NCBI RefSeq assembly: GCF_036287235.1
Contig: NZ_CP142850.1
Span: forward strand, 1,257,127 to 1,321,126
Length of the DNA stretch: 64,000 nt
Source of the DNA: Exiguobacterium sp. 9-2
GTDB taxonomy: Bacteria > Bacillota > Bacilli > Exiguobacteriales > Exiguobacteriaceae
Reading direction: 5' to 3'
Part shown: piece after piece, positions 39,092 through 48,600 of the stretch
Layout of the letters: every line of letters begins with the position of its first letter
How positions within the stretch are numbered: position 1 is the first letter of the stretch
Notes under the pieces: model-generated
What the model was told of the DNA's origin: nothing
Seen by the model: the letters and a program-made list of their open reading frames with translations, nothing else
The model's database searches: none
Made by a program: the position numbers and the translations under genes

Positions 39092-42000
39092 ATGACGTCA
39101 CAAAACCAAGCAGAAACCGTACAACAACGGGAGGACCGTATCCGAAACAGATGGAAACAAGACCGTGTCTTCGCACGATCGATTGAGCAACGTACGGAAG
39201 CAGAATTTGTATTCTATGAAGGTCCACCGACTGCGAACGGTTTACCACACGTCGGCCATGCACTCGGACGAACCGTCAAGGATACCGTCGCCCGCTATAA
39301 GACGATGCAAGGGTTCCGGGTCGAGCGAAAAGCCGGCTGGGATACGCATGGGCTACCGGTCGAACTCGGTGTCGAGAAACAACTCGGCATTTCCGGCAAA
39401 CAGGCGATCGAAGACTATGGTGTTGAAGCATTCATCGCACGCTGTAAGGAAAGTGTCTTCTCCTACGAAGCACAGTGGCGCTCCTTCACGGAAAAACTCG
39501 GCTACTGGGTCGATATGGATGACCCTTACGTGACGATGGAGGACGAGTATATCGAAAGCGTCTGGCATATCCTCGGGACGATCCATGACAAAGGCTGGTT
39601 GACGAAGGGACACCGCGTGTCACCGTATTGTCCGAGTTGTCAGACGTCCCTCAGTTCCCATGAAGTCGCACAGGGCTATCAGGACGTGACGGACTTATCG
39701 GCGACGGTCAAACTTCCGATCGTCGGTATGGAGCAGACGTTTCTACTTGCATGGACGACGACACCGTGGACGTTACCGGCAAACGTCGCGGTGGCGGTTC
39801 ATCCGGAATTGACGTATGTCACGGTAGCGTTTGAAGGAGAGCGATTCATTGTCGCAAAAGCGTTAGTCGCTGAACTGTTCTCAGAATCCGTCGAGGTCGT
39901 ATCCGAACAGCTCGGTGCGGAACTCGTCGGCTTGCGTTATGAACCACCGTTTGATTTCGTGACGCCAGAGAACGGTCACACGGTCGTCGAGGCGTCCTTC
40001 GTCCAAGCGACGAGCGGAACCGGACTTGTCCATCTTGCTCCAGCGTACGGGGAAGAAGATTACCGGGTCGTCCGGGAAAACGGACTGTCATTCGTTAATG
40101 TCGTCGACGCTGCTGGGTGTTACACGGATGCCGTTCCACCACTCGTTGGTCGATTCGTCAAAGAGTCAGACGTCGCAATCATCCAGCTGCTCGCTGAACG
40201 GGGACGCTTGTTTGCGAAAAAACGCTATACGCACAGCTATCCGCATTGTTGGCGATGTGACTCACCACTGCTCTATTACGCACAAGACAACTGGTTCATC
40301 GAGACGACGACCGTCAAGGAACAACTCCTTGCGAACAATGCGTCTGTGACGTGGTATCCCGACCACGTCAAGGAAGGGCGGTTCGGGAAGTTCCTTGAGC
40401 AACTCGTCGACTGGAACATCAGTCGTAATCGCTACTGGGGGACACCGCTGAACGTCTGGGAATGTGACACGTGTGATACGATATTCGTTCCAAAAAACAA
40501 AGTAGATTTATTACGCCGGACGACAACACCGACAGAGTCGGTCGAGTTGCATAAACCGTACGTCGATGCATTATCGGTCTCGTGTCCGACGTGTCAGGGA
40601 AAGATGCACCGGACACCAGAAGTGATCGATGTCTGGTTTGATAGCGGAGCGATGCCGTTCGCGCAACAGCATTACCCGTCGCGGACGCAGACACTTAACC
40701 GGTATCCAGCCGATGTCGTCATCGAAGGCATCGATCAGACGCGCGGCTGGTTCTATAGTCTGCAGGCAATCTCAACGCTTTTTACCGGCCAATCTGCCTA
40801 TAAACGGGTCCTCGCGCTCGGTCACGTCCTCGATGAGAACGGACAAAAGATGTCGAAGAGTCGTGGTAATGCCCTCGATCCGGTGGCATTGATCGAGACG
40901 TATGGTGCTGATAGCTTGCGCTGGGCACTACTCGTCGACAGCAGTCCGTGGAGTGCAAAACGGTTTGCCGAGCGGATCGTCCAGGAAGCGAAATCAAAAC
41001 TAGTCGATACGCTGGATCACGCCGTCCAGTTTTATCTAACGTATGCTGAGCTAGATGAATTCGATAGATCACGTCCACAGAAACCGACGCGTCTAGACGA
41101 ATGGCTACTCTCGCGTGTCCATCAGACGACGCAAGACGTGACGGATGCGATAGACGATTATCAATTGACTCAAGCAGCGCGGAGTCTTGCGCAACTCGTC
41201 GATGAGATTAGCAATTGGTACATCCGTCGTTCACGGGAACGGTTCTGGCAAGTCGACTGGACGGAAGAAAAACAAGCCGCGTACGCGACGCTTCACGTTG
41301 CACTCTCGACGACGGCACGACTACTCGCTCCGTTCACGCCGTATCTTGCCGATGATGTCTATCAGCGATTGACGGGAATGAGCGTTCATGTAGCGGATTA
41401 TCCGGTTGCCGATCCATCGATGATCCAATCTACTCTGGAATACGAGATGACACAAGTCGTCACTGTCGTTGAGCTAGGACGACAAGTGCGAAATACACAT
41501 GCCTTAAAGGTCAAACAACCGCTTGCAAGTCTAACCGTCCAATCGAGCGACACCTTCAAGTGGTCGGACTATCTGGCGCTCATCAAAGAAGAGCTGAATG
41601 TAAAAGACGTACAGTTCTTAACAACGACAGGAGACACAACGAAGTTTCGCCTTAAACTGAACTTCCGCGAAGCCGGAGCAAAATTTGCGCAACAGGCGAA
41701 CGCGATCCATCAATGGTTACAACTACTGCCGGATCAGGAGACGATGAACTTGCTAGAAACGGGCAGCGTATCGTATCAGACAGCACTAGGACATGAAGTA
41801 GAGGTAAGTTTAACCGATGTCATCGTCGAACCAATCGTCAAGACGGGTTTTGCTGCCGCGACGGGTGGTGGACTCACAGTGACGCTTGATACGCGGATCA
41901 CGGAAGCACTGGAGCAGGAACGCTGGATACGGGAGCTCATCCGCTATATCCAGTCTGAACGAAAGGCACAAGCGTTATCGCGTGACGCACGAATCGATCT

Positions 42001-42175
42001 CGTCTTGTCGGTCGATGCGACGTTCCGACCGATCGTCGAGACGTTTGAGCCTTTGTTATTCAAACATCTTGCCTTATCCTCCATGCGAACTGAATCGCTA
42101 CAGGGAGCAGGAGATATCCAGCTAGGCGGACACGATGTCAGTGTTTCGTTCGCATCAACGAAAGAATACTGTTAA
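39092..42175 (+). CDS. ileS: Isoleucyl-tRNA synthetase, long (IleRS2-like) form
   Basis: 1027-aa class Ia enzyme that charges tRNA-Ile. HVGH is at residues 53-56 in FYEGPPTANGLPHVGHALG; KMSKS at 586-590; the editing domain shows TTTPWTLPAN; two CxxC pairs (CPSC, CDTC/CPTC) suggest zinc sites. Common bacterial IleRS1 is ~920-940 aa; the length and the motif FYEGPPTANG with a long helical C-terminus point to IleRS2, the eukaryote-like type known for low mupirocin sensitivity. AAGGAG lies ~10 bases before the ATG. The T-box controls it. Confidence 0.9.
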   Translation: MTSQNQAETVQQREDRIRNRWKQDRVFARSIEQRTEAEFVFYEGPPTANGLPHVGHALGRTVKDTVARYKTMQGFRVERKAGWDTHGLPVELGVEKQLGISGKQAIEDYGVEAFIARCKESVFSYEAQWRSFTEKLGYWVDMDDPYVTMEDEYIESVWHILGTIHDKGWLTKGHRVSPYCPSCQTSLSSHEVAQGYQDVTDLSATVKLPIVGMEQTFLLAWTTTPWTLPANVAVAVHPELTYVTVAFEGERFIVAKALVAELFSESVEVVSEQLGAELVGLRYEPPFDFVTPENGHTVVEASFVQATSGTGLVHLAPAYGEEDYRVVRENGLSFVNVVDAAGCYTDAVPPLVGRFVKESDVAIIQLLAERGRLFAKKRYTHSYPHCWRCDSPLLYYAQDNWFIETTTVKEQLLANNASVTWYPDHVKEGRFGKFLEQLVDWNISRNRYWGTPLNVWECDTCDTIFVPKNKVDLLRRTTTPTESVELHKPYVDALSVSCPTCQGKMHRTPEVIDVWFDSGAMPFAQQHYPSRTQTLNRYPADVVIEGIDQTRGWFYSLQAISTLFTGQSAYKRVLALGHVLDENGQKMSKSRGNALDPVALIETYGADSLRWALLVDSSPWSAKRFAERIVQEAKSKLVDTLDHAVQFYLTYAELDEFDRSRPQKPTRLDEWLLSRVHQTTQDVTDAIDDYQLTQAARSLAQLVDEISNWYIRRSRERFWQVDWTEEKQAAYATLHVALSTTARLLAPFTPYLADDVYQRLTGMSVHVADYPVADPSMIQSTLEYEMTQVVTVVELGRQVRNTHALKVKQPLASLTVQSSDTFKWSDYLALIKEELNVKDVQFLTTTGDTTKFRLKLNFREAGAKFAQQANAIHQWLQLLPDQETMNLLETGSVSYQTALGHEVEVSLTDVIVEPIVKTGFAAATGGGLTVTLDTRITEALEQERWIRELIRYIQSERKAQALSRDARIDLVLSVDATFRPIVETFEPLLFKHLALSSMRTESLQGAGDIQLGGHDVSVSFASTKEYC

Positions 42176-42185
42176 GGAGAAGATC

Positions 42186-42671
42186 ATGATTGCATTAGAA
42201 ACATTAAAAGGTCGCCTCGTCGACAGTTTGTTAGAGGTTCAAAAAGAAGACGGATATGTTGCCCGAGAACGTTTCATCTTTAACCAAGGAGCGACGGACG
42301 AACAGTTAGCGCAATTACCTGAGTGGACGGCAGACGACTATAAGACGTTCTTACGTCTACATAACGGGGCTAAGCTCTTTCAGCACGAAACGTTATCCTA
42401 TAATGATGGATTTGAACTCTTTTCGATCGAGGATTGTCTGACGTATAGCGAGATTTGGGAATGCCCCGAAAACTTCCTAGCAATCGGTGCAGGACCAGAC
42501 GGGGAGTGGATCGTCTATGAGATGAATCGACCGGAAGGAAATCGGATTTGGAGTGGGGAATTTCTTAATTTCGAGGAGTGGGAAGAAGACGCGATGCCGT
42601 TCGGCTTCGAGCGATGGCTTGATTACTTGATCGTCGCGCAAGGTACACAATTTTGGAATTGGTTCCGTTAA
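42186..42671 (+). CDS. SMI1/KNR4 family protein
   Basis: 161-aa single-domain member: LPEWTADDYKTFLRLHNGAKLF, FELFSIEDCLTYSEIW, FLAIGAGPDGEWIVYEM and GFERWLDYLIVAQGTQFWNWF, the whole family pattern. AAGGAG lies 6 bases before this ATG; a longer frame to 42135 would overlap ileS. It starts 10 bases after ileS without a terminator, so it is probably cotranscribed. Role unknown; no toxin gene is near. It is a shorter relative of the protein at 4776-5729. Confidence 0.8.
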   Translation: MIALETLKGRLVDSLLEVQKEDGYVARERFIFNQGATDEQLAQLPEWTADDYKTFLRLHNGAKLFQHETLSYNDGFELFSIEDCLTYSEIWECPENFLAIGAGPDGEWIVYEMNRPEGNRIWSGEFLNFEEWEEDAMPFGFERWLDYLIVAQGTQFWNWFR

Positions 42672-42686
42672 GAGAGGACGAGTACA

Positions 42687-43163
42687 TTGGATATTCAATT
42701 AAAGACAGCGTCTCTTGCAGACGCTCCGAAGCTTCATAAGCTCCAAATCAAGGCTTTTTCAGAGACACTCGAGCGGTATCAAGATTTTGCGACGAATCCG
42801 GCGAACGAATCGATCGATCGTATCATTCACCGGATCACACATCCAAGCAGTACGTTCCATCAAATCATCGTCGACGATGTCGTCGTCGGCGGGATTTGTG
42901 TCGTTGCGAAAGCGCCAAGTCGCTACGCGATCAGTCCGATGTTCTTAGATCCAGGTCGTCAAGGTGAAGGGATTGCACAACGCGCATTACAACTCGTTGA
43001 ATCAGCGTATCCGACTGCTGCAGCATGGGAACTGCGAACGATTCGCGAAGAGACGCGCAATTGTTATTTCTATGAGAAGATGGGTTACCGATTGACCGGT
43101 GTCAGTCAACCGCTCAATGAACGAGCGACACTCGTTTCCTATCGAAAATCCGTGTCTCAGTGA
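42687..43163 (+). CDS. GNAT acetyltransferase
   Basis: 158 aa starting at TTG 42687 (GAGAGG upstream). GNAT features: ISPMFLDPGRQGEGIAQRALQLV (acetyl-CoA loop GRQGEGIA) and NCYFYEKMGYRLTG near the end. Substrate unknown. It follows the SMI1/KNR4 gene by 15 bases and likely shares the ileS transcript. Its end overlaps the convergent gene by 7 bases. Confidence 0.85.
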   Translation: MDIQLKTASLADAPKLHKLQIKAFSETLERYQDFATNPANESIDRIIHRITHPSSTFHQIIVDDVVVGGICVVAKAPSRYAISPMFLDPGRQGEGIAQRALQLVESAYPTAAAWELRTIREETRNCYFYEKMGYRLTGVSQPLNERATLVSYRKSVSQ

Positions 43164-43393
43164 GCTTGTTTTGTCGGAAGGAAGAACCACCACAAATTCG
43201 TCACCAAAGCAGAGAGAACGGCAAAATTAAAGAGATAAAGGCAAAAGAAGAAGACGAACTCACCGATGTCTTCTAAGCTAGCTAACGAATTATCGATCAA
43301 GTACGATTCGTGACTGACGCCGAAGATGAATAAAGGAAAGAAGACATAAAAATATCGTTTCCAAAAGAATGACGCACGATCTGATTGGAACAT
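43157..43393 (-). CDS. Small two-helix membrane protein
   Basis: 78 aa, start at 43393 (MFQSDRASFFWK) with AGGAGG ~7 bases upstream; an ATG at 43420 lacks a site. Two hydrophobic segments (about 13-25 and 47-72). Unrecognised. Overlaps the convergent acetyltransferase gene by 7 bases. Confidence 0.6.
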   Translation of the reverse strand: MFQSDRASFFWKRYFYVFFPLFIFGVSHESYLIDNSLASLEDIGEFVFFFCLYLFNFAVLSALVTNLWWFFLPTKQAH

Positions 43394-43415
43394 ATGAGCA
43401 CCTCCTGAAAGGAAT

Positions 43416-43448
43416 GACACGCTTCTTCTGACGGGAAGAAGCGTGTGT
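43416..43448 (-). terminator. Hairpin after the carbon-nitrogen hydrolase gene
   Basis: ACACGCTTCTTC pairs perfectly with GAAGAAGCGTGT (43418-43429 with 43435-43446). It lies 5 bases beyond the hydrolase stop. The T-run is weak on either strand. Confidence 0.6.
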
Positions 43449-43452
43449 TCAT

Positions 43453-44109
43453 TTACGATAAAGACGGTGTACCGACAATCTCGACGTGCCGCGTGACCGT
43501 ATCAAACAAGCGTGTCCGCGTATCGTTATGAGACAACAGTAATGGCTCACCGGTCTCGTCATAGACGAACGCAATCGGAATCGAAAAACCACAGTTACGG
43601 TACGAACCATCGGCATGACTCGTTCCGATCATGATTGCTTGTTGTGCTTGACTGATGATACGTGCTTCACCGGACCACTCGACGTACTGTTCCTCGCTGA
43701 ACATGCCGACGCCAATCGGGTTGAAGATGAGATCAAGTCCGGATTCCTCGCGTAGTCCGTCTTTTCCTAAGAAGATTTCACGGCAGAGGACGTATCCATA
43801 GCGGAACGACCCGTCGTTTGCTGTTGATGGTGTAAAAAGCGGTCCAGCTTCTGGTGTTTTGGCGCGATCAAGCAGAATCGTCCCAGTCGCATCGATGATG
43901 ACAGCGCGATCGAGATTCGCTTCATCTTTGTAACCGAGGACGATTGCTGTTTTGAACTGTTTGGCAAGATGTTGCACGCGTTCGAGTTCGGTGACCGTAC
44001 AATAGCCTTCCGGGTAGACAATCAGATCGACTTCAGGATAAGCGGCGATTTCACGTTCGAATTGTTCGAGTCCGGTCTCGCGTTTTGGTTGAGCGATTAA
44101 TAATTTCAT
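43453..44109 (-). CDS. Carbon-nitrogen hydrolase (nitrilase superfamily)
   Basis: 218-aa amidase-type enzyme. The Glu-Lys-Cys triad is visible: Glu in IVYPEGYCT, Lys in DRAKTPEAG, Cys in GYVLCREIF. Family members hydrolyse amides or nitriles in the cytoplasm. The length is short for the family (usually 260-300), mainly at the C-terminus. AGAGG lies 8 bases before the ATG at 44109. Substrate unknown. Confidence 0.8.
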   Translation of the reverse strand: MKLLIAQPKRETGLEQFEREIAAYPEVDLIVYPEGYCTVTELERVQHLAKQFKTAIVLGYKDEANLDRAVIIDATGTILLDRAKTPEAGPLFTPSTANDGSFRYGYVLCREIFLGKDGLREESGLDLIFNPIGVGMFSEEQYVEWSGEARIISQAQQAIMIGTSHADGSYRNCGFSIPIAFVYDETGEPLLLSHNDTRTRLFDTVTRHVEIVGTPSLS

Positions 44110-44241
44110 CAAAACATCCTCTCAGGCATAAATATATCTGAAAAATCAGACTTTCCATTCGTCATGATTTTACCATTAGTGGTAAAATAAAGCATATCGC
44201 TTTTTGATAAATTTTACTGCAAATGAAGGAAGGTCATCAGC

Positions 44242-44928
44242 TTGAACATTTCAAAAACCATTCTTGTGACGCGCGATCTACCGGCGATGAAGGCTTTTTA
44301 CATAAACCAGATCGGATTTCCGCTCGTCTCGGAAACGAATGAGTCGTTTACGATGCAAATCGGTACCGATCAGCTGACATATCAACAGACGGACGATGTT
44401 GATACGCAATACCATATGGCGTTCAACATTCCGGAAAACGTCTTCCAACAAGGTAAAGCGTGGCTCGTAGAGCGGACACCACTCTTGATCGAAGACGGAC
44501 AGGACGAGATTTATTTTGACTTCACGGACTCACATTCCTGTTACTTTTATGACCCGGATGAGAACGTCTTGGAGCTGATTGCGCGGCATCAAATCAATCC
44601 CTCTAAAGCGGAACTGACGTTTGATGTATCGGACATCCTCGGAATCGGTGAGATGAGTCTGACGGTAAAAGATGTGCTTGAAGTGGGTGAGCAGTTAGCA
44701 GAGATCGGCGTTGTCGAGCGACGGGAACGTCCGCTTAACGGCGCGTCACTCAACTTCCTCGGACCGGTCGTGGATGGAACGCATATCTTGCTCGTCCCAG
44801 AAGGTCGGACATGGTTGTTCTCACCGAAGACGGCGAAGATCAGTCCGATTGAGATGGAACTCGACGGCAGACATCGGGTCCGGCTTGACGCAGCGGGCGT
44901 ATGGCATCAAAGTACCGTGTCTTCATAA
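44242..44928 (+). CDS. VOC-family (glyoxalase-like) protein
   Basis: 228 aa made of two vicinal-oxygen-chelate modules: ILVTRDLPAMKAFYINQIGFPLV, FYDPDENVLELIARH, then a divergent second module (MSLTVKDVLEVGEQLAEIG, PVVDGTHILLVPEGRTW). Family members bind metal and act on small ketones, thiols or antibiotics, or are regulators. The first module keeps the Glu (NVLELI) typical of metal ligands. Start is TTG with AAGGAAGG upstream. Confidence 0.8.
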   Translation: MNISKTILVTRDLPAMKAFYINQIGFPLVSETNESFTMQIGTDQLTYQQTDDVDTQYHMAFNIPENVFQQGKAWLVERTPLLIEDGQDEIYFDFTDSHSCYFYDPDENVLELIARHQINPSKAELTFDVSDILGIGEMSLTVKDVLEVGEQLAEIGVVERRERPLNGASLNFLGPVVDGTHILLVPEGRTWLFSPKTAKISPIEMELDGRHRVRLDAAGVWHQSTVSS

Positions 44929-44958
44929 TTCATTATTCTAAAAAGTGAGGGAAGTAAG

Positions 44959-45369
44959 ATGAACAAAGCGGTGAATGCGAGTATCGCGTTCGGATTATTG
45001 TTGTTCGTATGTGGTTTCTTTTTTCTGTTTGGCTATTTGGCCCGGTCGATGCCGATTCAGCAGGGCGGTGACCCGGTCATCTTACCGGTCGCAGCACTCC
45101 TCGTTCTCCTACCATTCGTGATCCGTGAAGGCATGCGTGTTTTAACGTATGTCTCGCTGACACGTCGACAGGTCGGCGTACTCATCTTACTTGCAATCAG
45201 TGGAATCATACTTAGTAGTTGGATTGAGGTGCAACAGAATGTTGCCGTAATCGATTTCCGTTCCCTCTTTACGATTCATACGTACGTACTGTTCGTTTCG
45301 GGCATCATCTTGATGTGTCTCCTATTGACGGGACTCAAACGGATGCGCGTCCGAACGAAAGTGATTTAA
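44959..45369 (+). CDS. Four-helix membrane protein, unrecognised
   Basis: 136 aa with four hydrophobic segments (about 8-30, 41-58, 71-88, 103-126) and little else. GAGGGAAG lies before the ATG. It starts 30 bases after the VOC gene and is followed at 20 bases by a Nudix gene; the three may be cotranscribed. No function inferred. Confidence 0.65.
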   Translation: MNKAVNASIAFGLLLFVCGFFFLFGYLARSMPIQQGGDPVILPVAALLVLLPFVIREGMRVLTYVSLTRRQVGVLILLAISGIILSSWIEVQQNVAVIDFRSLFTIHTYVLFVSGIILMCLLLTGLKRMRVRTKVI

Positions 45370-45389
45370 ATGGAAAAGGACTGAATGAC

Positions 45390-45863
45390 ATGGGATACAT
45401 CACAGAATTACGCAAACTCGTCGGCACACGACCACTCGTCATGGCAGGGGCGTGTGTCATCGTCGTCAACGATAAAAAAGAAGTTTTGTTACAACTTCGG
45501 CAAGATAATCGTTGCTGGGGACTCGCTGGTGGAGCGCTTGAGATCGGGGAGACGCTCGTAGAAACAGCAAAACGTGAATTAAGGGAAGAGACCGGTCTTG
45601 AAGCGGAGCATCTCGAATTATTGAACGTCTATTCGGGTGATGCGTTTTACTATAAGTATCCGCATGGGGATGAAGTCTATAATGTGATCTCGGCATTTCT
45701 GTGTACAGCTTATACGGGTGAAGTGGTTCGGGATCCGTCAGAAGTCGCAGAATTACGCTTTTTCGCTATGGATCAGCTACCAGAAAACCTCAATCCACCG
45801 GAACGACCGATCTTGATGGAGTATGTTCAGAAACAACGGACAGCGCATCGCGTTTCTATTTGA
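45390..45863 (+). CDS. Nudix hydrolase
   Basis: 157-aa pyrophosphohydrolase. The Nudix box is complete: GGALEIGETLVETAKRELREETGLEA (key residues G, E, R-E, E-E, G). The strand MAGACVIVVNDKKEVLLQLRQD precedes it. It cleaves X-linked nucleoside diphosphates in the cytoplasm; the specific substrate is unknown. Start at 45390 follows AAAAGGA by ~9 bases; a longer frame (45315) overlaps the preceding gene. Confidence 0.9.
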   Translation: MGYITELRKLVGTRPLVMAGACVIVVNDKKEVLLQLRQDNRCWGLAGGALEIGETLVETAKRELREETGLEAEHLELLNVYSGDAFYYKYPHGDEVYNVISAFLCTAYTGEVVRDPSEVAELRFFAMDQLPENLNPPERPILMEYVQKQRTAHRVSI

Positions 45864-45880
45864 AGCAAAGAGTAAAAACA

Positions 45881-45916
45881 AAAATCTTGAATGAACTGTT
45901 CATTCAAGATTTTTTG
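45881..45916 (+). terminator. Rho-independent terminator
   Basis: AAATCTTGAATGAA pairs with TTCATTCAAGATTT, loop CTG, followed by TTTT. It ends the Nudix transcript. Confidence 0.88.
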
Positions 45917-45975
45917 TTGCACTGGGACGCGTTTCAGCCTGTAGCATCAAGAGGACACGAAAAGGAGGAAACGCG

Positions 45976-46824
45976 ATGCGATGCTTTGCGATTGATTTAG
46001 ATGGAACGTTATTGAATAAGGAACACGGGATTTCGGATGCCAATCAGGCAGCCATCAAGAAACGGCAAGCCCAAGGAGATATTGTCATCATCGTCACCGG
46101 GCGAGCTGCCTTTGATGCACGACGGATTCTAGCGCAACACGGACTGGATTGTCCAGTCATTGGTGCGAACGGGGCAGAGATCGAAGCGGGACAGGATAGA
46201 CGGTATTTTTTGAGCCGTTCTAGCAGTCGAACGATTTGGGAGATCGTACGATCTACAAACATATTCATACATATTTATCTACAAGATAACATCTTGTTAC
46301 CGCAGTTTTCGTTTGCTACCCTTCAAGGCGGAGATCGTGCATTTCAAGGAGCGATTCAGGCTCAATTAACGCAATACGGTGTCGAGGAAGTTGACGAAAT
46401 CACAATCGATCAACTGGACGTCATCAAATTCATGTTCGTCTCACCTGACAGATGGCGACTCGAACACCTCGAACAACAACTCCTTCAGCTGAAGATCTGT
46501 TCCGTGACACGTTCAGGTGCCTATAACTTAGAAGTCATGGCAAACGGCGTGACGAAAGGGACCGCCCTTCAAGACATCGCAAGAGCGTACAGGATGACAC
46601 TCGAGGACATCATTGCGATCGGTGACAATCAAAACGATCTACCGATGTTCGAAGTGGCGGGAACATCGATTGCCATGGGAAACGCTGAAACGTCTGTCAA
46701 AAGCAAAGCGACATATCTCACCAGTAACCATGATGAGGACGGTGTAGCGGAGGCATTAAACGGCTTAGAACGATGGGAACGAAAGAAGGAGGGACAGCAT
46801 GGCGAATATCTCGGACATCGCTAA
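45976..46824 (+). CDS. Cof-type HAD-superfamily phosphatase
   Basis: 282 aa: FAIDLDGTLLNKEH (motif I), VTGRAAFDARRIL (motif II region), C2B cap, Lys in IKFMFVSPD, and IAIGDNQNDLPMFEVAG (motif IV). Cytoplasmic phosphatase of a sugar phosphate or cofactor. AAAGGAGG lies ~7 bases before the ATG. It is the first gene of a five-gene operon and overlaps the LacI gene by 26 bases, so a matching sugar-type effector is plausible. Confidence 0.87.
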   Translation: MRCFAIDLDGTLLNKEHGISDANQAAIKKRQAQGDIVIIVTGRAAFDARRILAQHGLDCPVIGANGAEIEAGQDRRYFLSRSSSRTIWEIVRSTNIFIHIYLQDNILLPQFSFATLQGGDRAFQGAIQAQLTQYGVEEVDEITIDQLDVIKFMFVSPDRWRLEHLEQQLLQLKICSVTRSGAYNLEVMANGVTKGTALQDIARAYRMTLEDIIAIGDNQNDLPMFEVAGTSIAMGNAETSVKSKATYLTSNHDEDGVAEALNGLERWERKKEGQHGEYLGHR

Positions 46825-47764
46825 ACAAGCTGGCGTCTCGAAGTCGACGGTATCCCGTGTCTTGAACGGTCATAAGCATGTATCAAAAGAAAAGCGACGG
46901 ATCATCTTAGACGTGATGGAGCGACTGGAATATAGTCCGAACGGAAATGCGATCAACCTCTCACGCGGTAAGACGAATACGATTGGTGTCCTCGTGCCGC
47001 GTGTTGGTCATCCGTTTTTTCATCAATTAATCGAGGGGATCGGTCAAGTGTGCATGGAACAAAACCACACACTCCTTGTCATCCAAACGGAACACGATCC
47101 AGCAAAAGAGGAAGCGAGTGTGCAATACCTTCGCGATAAGCGGATTGACGGATTGATCATTGGCGCCATCAGTCAGCCGCAGTTACTTGCGACGATGCGG
47201 ACACTTGGACCAGTCGTTGCCTGCGAAGACCATCAGGATATCGTGCCGTCGATTTCTTTTAATCATGGAAAAGCGATGACGATGTTGCTGCAACATGTAG
47301 AAGAACGAGGAGCAAAAACAGTCGGTCTCTGTCTTGGAAATCCAGATAGCGGAGTCGGAAGAGTCAGACGGGATGCGTTCGACCAATATCTCAAGACGTC
47401 TTCGCTCCGTCATGGAATTCAATGGTACGCGGATCGGTGCTATTCTTTCGAAGACGGACAAGCACTCGCAAATCAGCTTCTAACAATCGATTTACCAGAT
47501 GCCATCATCGTCGGCAATGACGAAGTCGCAGCAGGTCTTATCCATCAATTTCGCAAGGATGGCATTCGGGTGCCAGAGGATATCGCCATCACGGGATTTG
47601 ATGATCGACCGATCGCACGAGCGCTTGGATTGACGACGATCCGGCAACCAGTCGTGGGGCTTGGGCGACTAGCGGCAGAGCGGTTATGGAATGATGGATT
47701 GAAACATAATAGTAACGGAAGTGCGTTACTTGAACCTTCCTTGATGATTCGCGAAACGACTTAA
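46799..47764 (+). CDS. LacI-family transcriptional regulator
   Basis: 321 aa. Helix-turn-helix ISDIAKQAGVSKSTVSRVLNG at residues ~4-24, hinge helix NAINLSRGKT, then a periplasmic-binding-like effector domain (IGVLVPRVGHPFFHQLIEG, DAIIVGNDEVAAGLI, ITGFDDRPIAR). It represses or activates sugar-related genes. Its start lies inside the HAD gene, with AAGGAGG upstream. No classic transporter lies in the operon, so the target and effector are unknown. Confidence 0.9.
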   Translation: MANISDIAKQAGVSKSTVSRVLNGHKHVSKEKRRIILDVMERLEYSPNGNAINLSRGKTNTIGVLVPRVGHPFFHQLIEGIGQVCMEQNHTLLVIQTEHDPAKEEASVQYLRDKRIDGLIIGAISQPQLLATMRTLGPVVACEDHQDIVPSISFNHGKAMTMLLQHVEERGAKTVGLCLGNPDSGVGRVRRDAFDQYLKTSSLRHGIQWYADRCYSFEDGQALANQLLTIDLPDAIIVGNDEVAAGLIHQFRKDGIRVPEDIAITGFDDRPIARALGLTTIRQPVVGLGRLAAERLWNDGLKHNSNGSALLEPSLMIRETT

Positions 47765-47786
47765 CGAACTAAGTGATGGGAGAAAT

Positions 47787-48572
47787 ATGGCGATGACTAA
47801 CGAAAAAAAAGGTTCTACCGCTACCGTAATGACAATGTCTGACGAACGAGTACGCAAATACTTCCATGAATCGATTGAAAAACAACGAATCGTACAGGAA
47901 TTTCGTATGCTCGAAGAACTCGAGCGGACGGTTATCCCGACGCCAAACGTATATGCTGTTGCATTAGAAGATTCGCCGTTCATTGAGATGCAGCAGATCG
48001 ACGGCAACGAAATGTTAGAGTTGTTTGATCCCTCCCGAATAACGGATTTTCTTAATGCCTTCGCGACATTACATCAACGGATTCATCAGCATCAATCGCG
48101 TGTAGCACCTGGATGGCACGATGTCACCCATCAAAAAATGCGTCATCTATCACCTGCGTTACGCTTGAAGGCGGAACGATTGTTAGAGACGCTTCACATT
48201 CCGCAACAACAAGGATTGCTCCACGGGGACTACCATTTCCAGAATATCCTCGTGACAGCGGATAAAACGTTCGTCGTCATTGATTGGCATGATGCGACGA
48301 CAGGGCCACCGATCGCGGATGTCGCGCGGACGTTGCTCTTGCTGCGAATAGCAGGTGAAATAGCAGTGCCGGACGAGGTACGACAATACGTCTGCGGAGA
48401 ATACCTCGACCGCTATCAAGCTGTTTCGTCAATCCAGCTATCGAATCTTGCAGACTGGTTACGACTCATGGTCATTCTTAGGACGCTTGAGCAAATCCCG
48501 GATGCTGAACAAAGTCGGTTAAAGGAATTGATCAGTCATCCAGACCTCAGCTCATATTTTTTTAATACTTAA
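47787..48572 (+). CDS. Phosphotransferase of the APH family
   Basis: 261 aa. Catalytic loop LLHGDYHFQNILV, then VVIDWHDATTGPPIADVART (metal-binding Asp). The N-lobe is short (KGSTATVMTMSDERVRKYF) but includes a strand pair. Such enzymes phosphorylate small molecules or proteins. In this operon it follows the LacI regulator and precedes a P-loop kinase. The substrate is unknown; an antibiotic-resistance role is not supported by context. Confidence 0.83.
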   Translation: MAMTNEKKGSTATVMTMSDERVRKYFHESIEKQRIVQEFRMLEELERTVIPTPNVYAVALEDSPFIEMQQIDGNEMLELFDPSRITDFLNAFATLHQRIHQHQSRVAPGWHDVTHQKMRHLSPALRLKAERLLETLHIPQQQGLLHGDYHFQNILVTADKTFVVIDWHDATTGPPIADVARTLLLLRIAGEIAVPDEVRQYVCGEYLDRYQAVSSIQLSNLADWLRLMVILRTLEQIPDAEQSRLKELISHPDLSSYFFNT

Positions 48573-48600
48573 GTATATACAGGTAGGAGGAACGCCATTC

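Noticed and set aside
42135..42185. Longer N-terminus of the SMI1/KNR4 protein
   Set aside because: It would overlap the end of ileS in another frame; a good site supports 42186.
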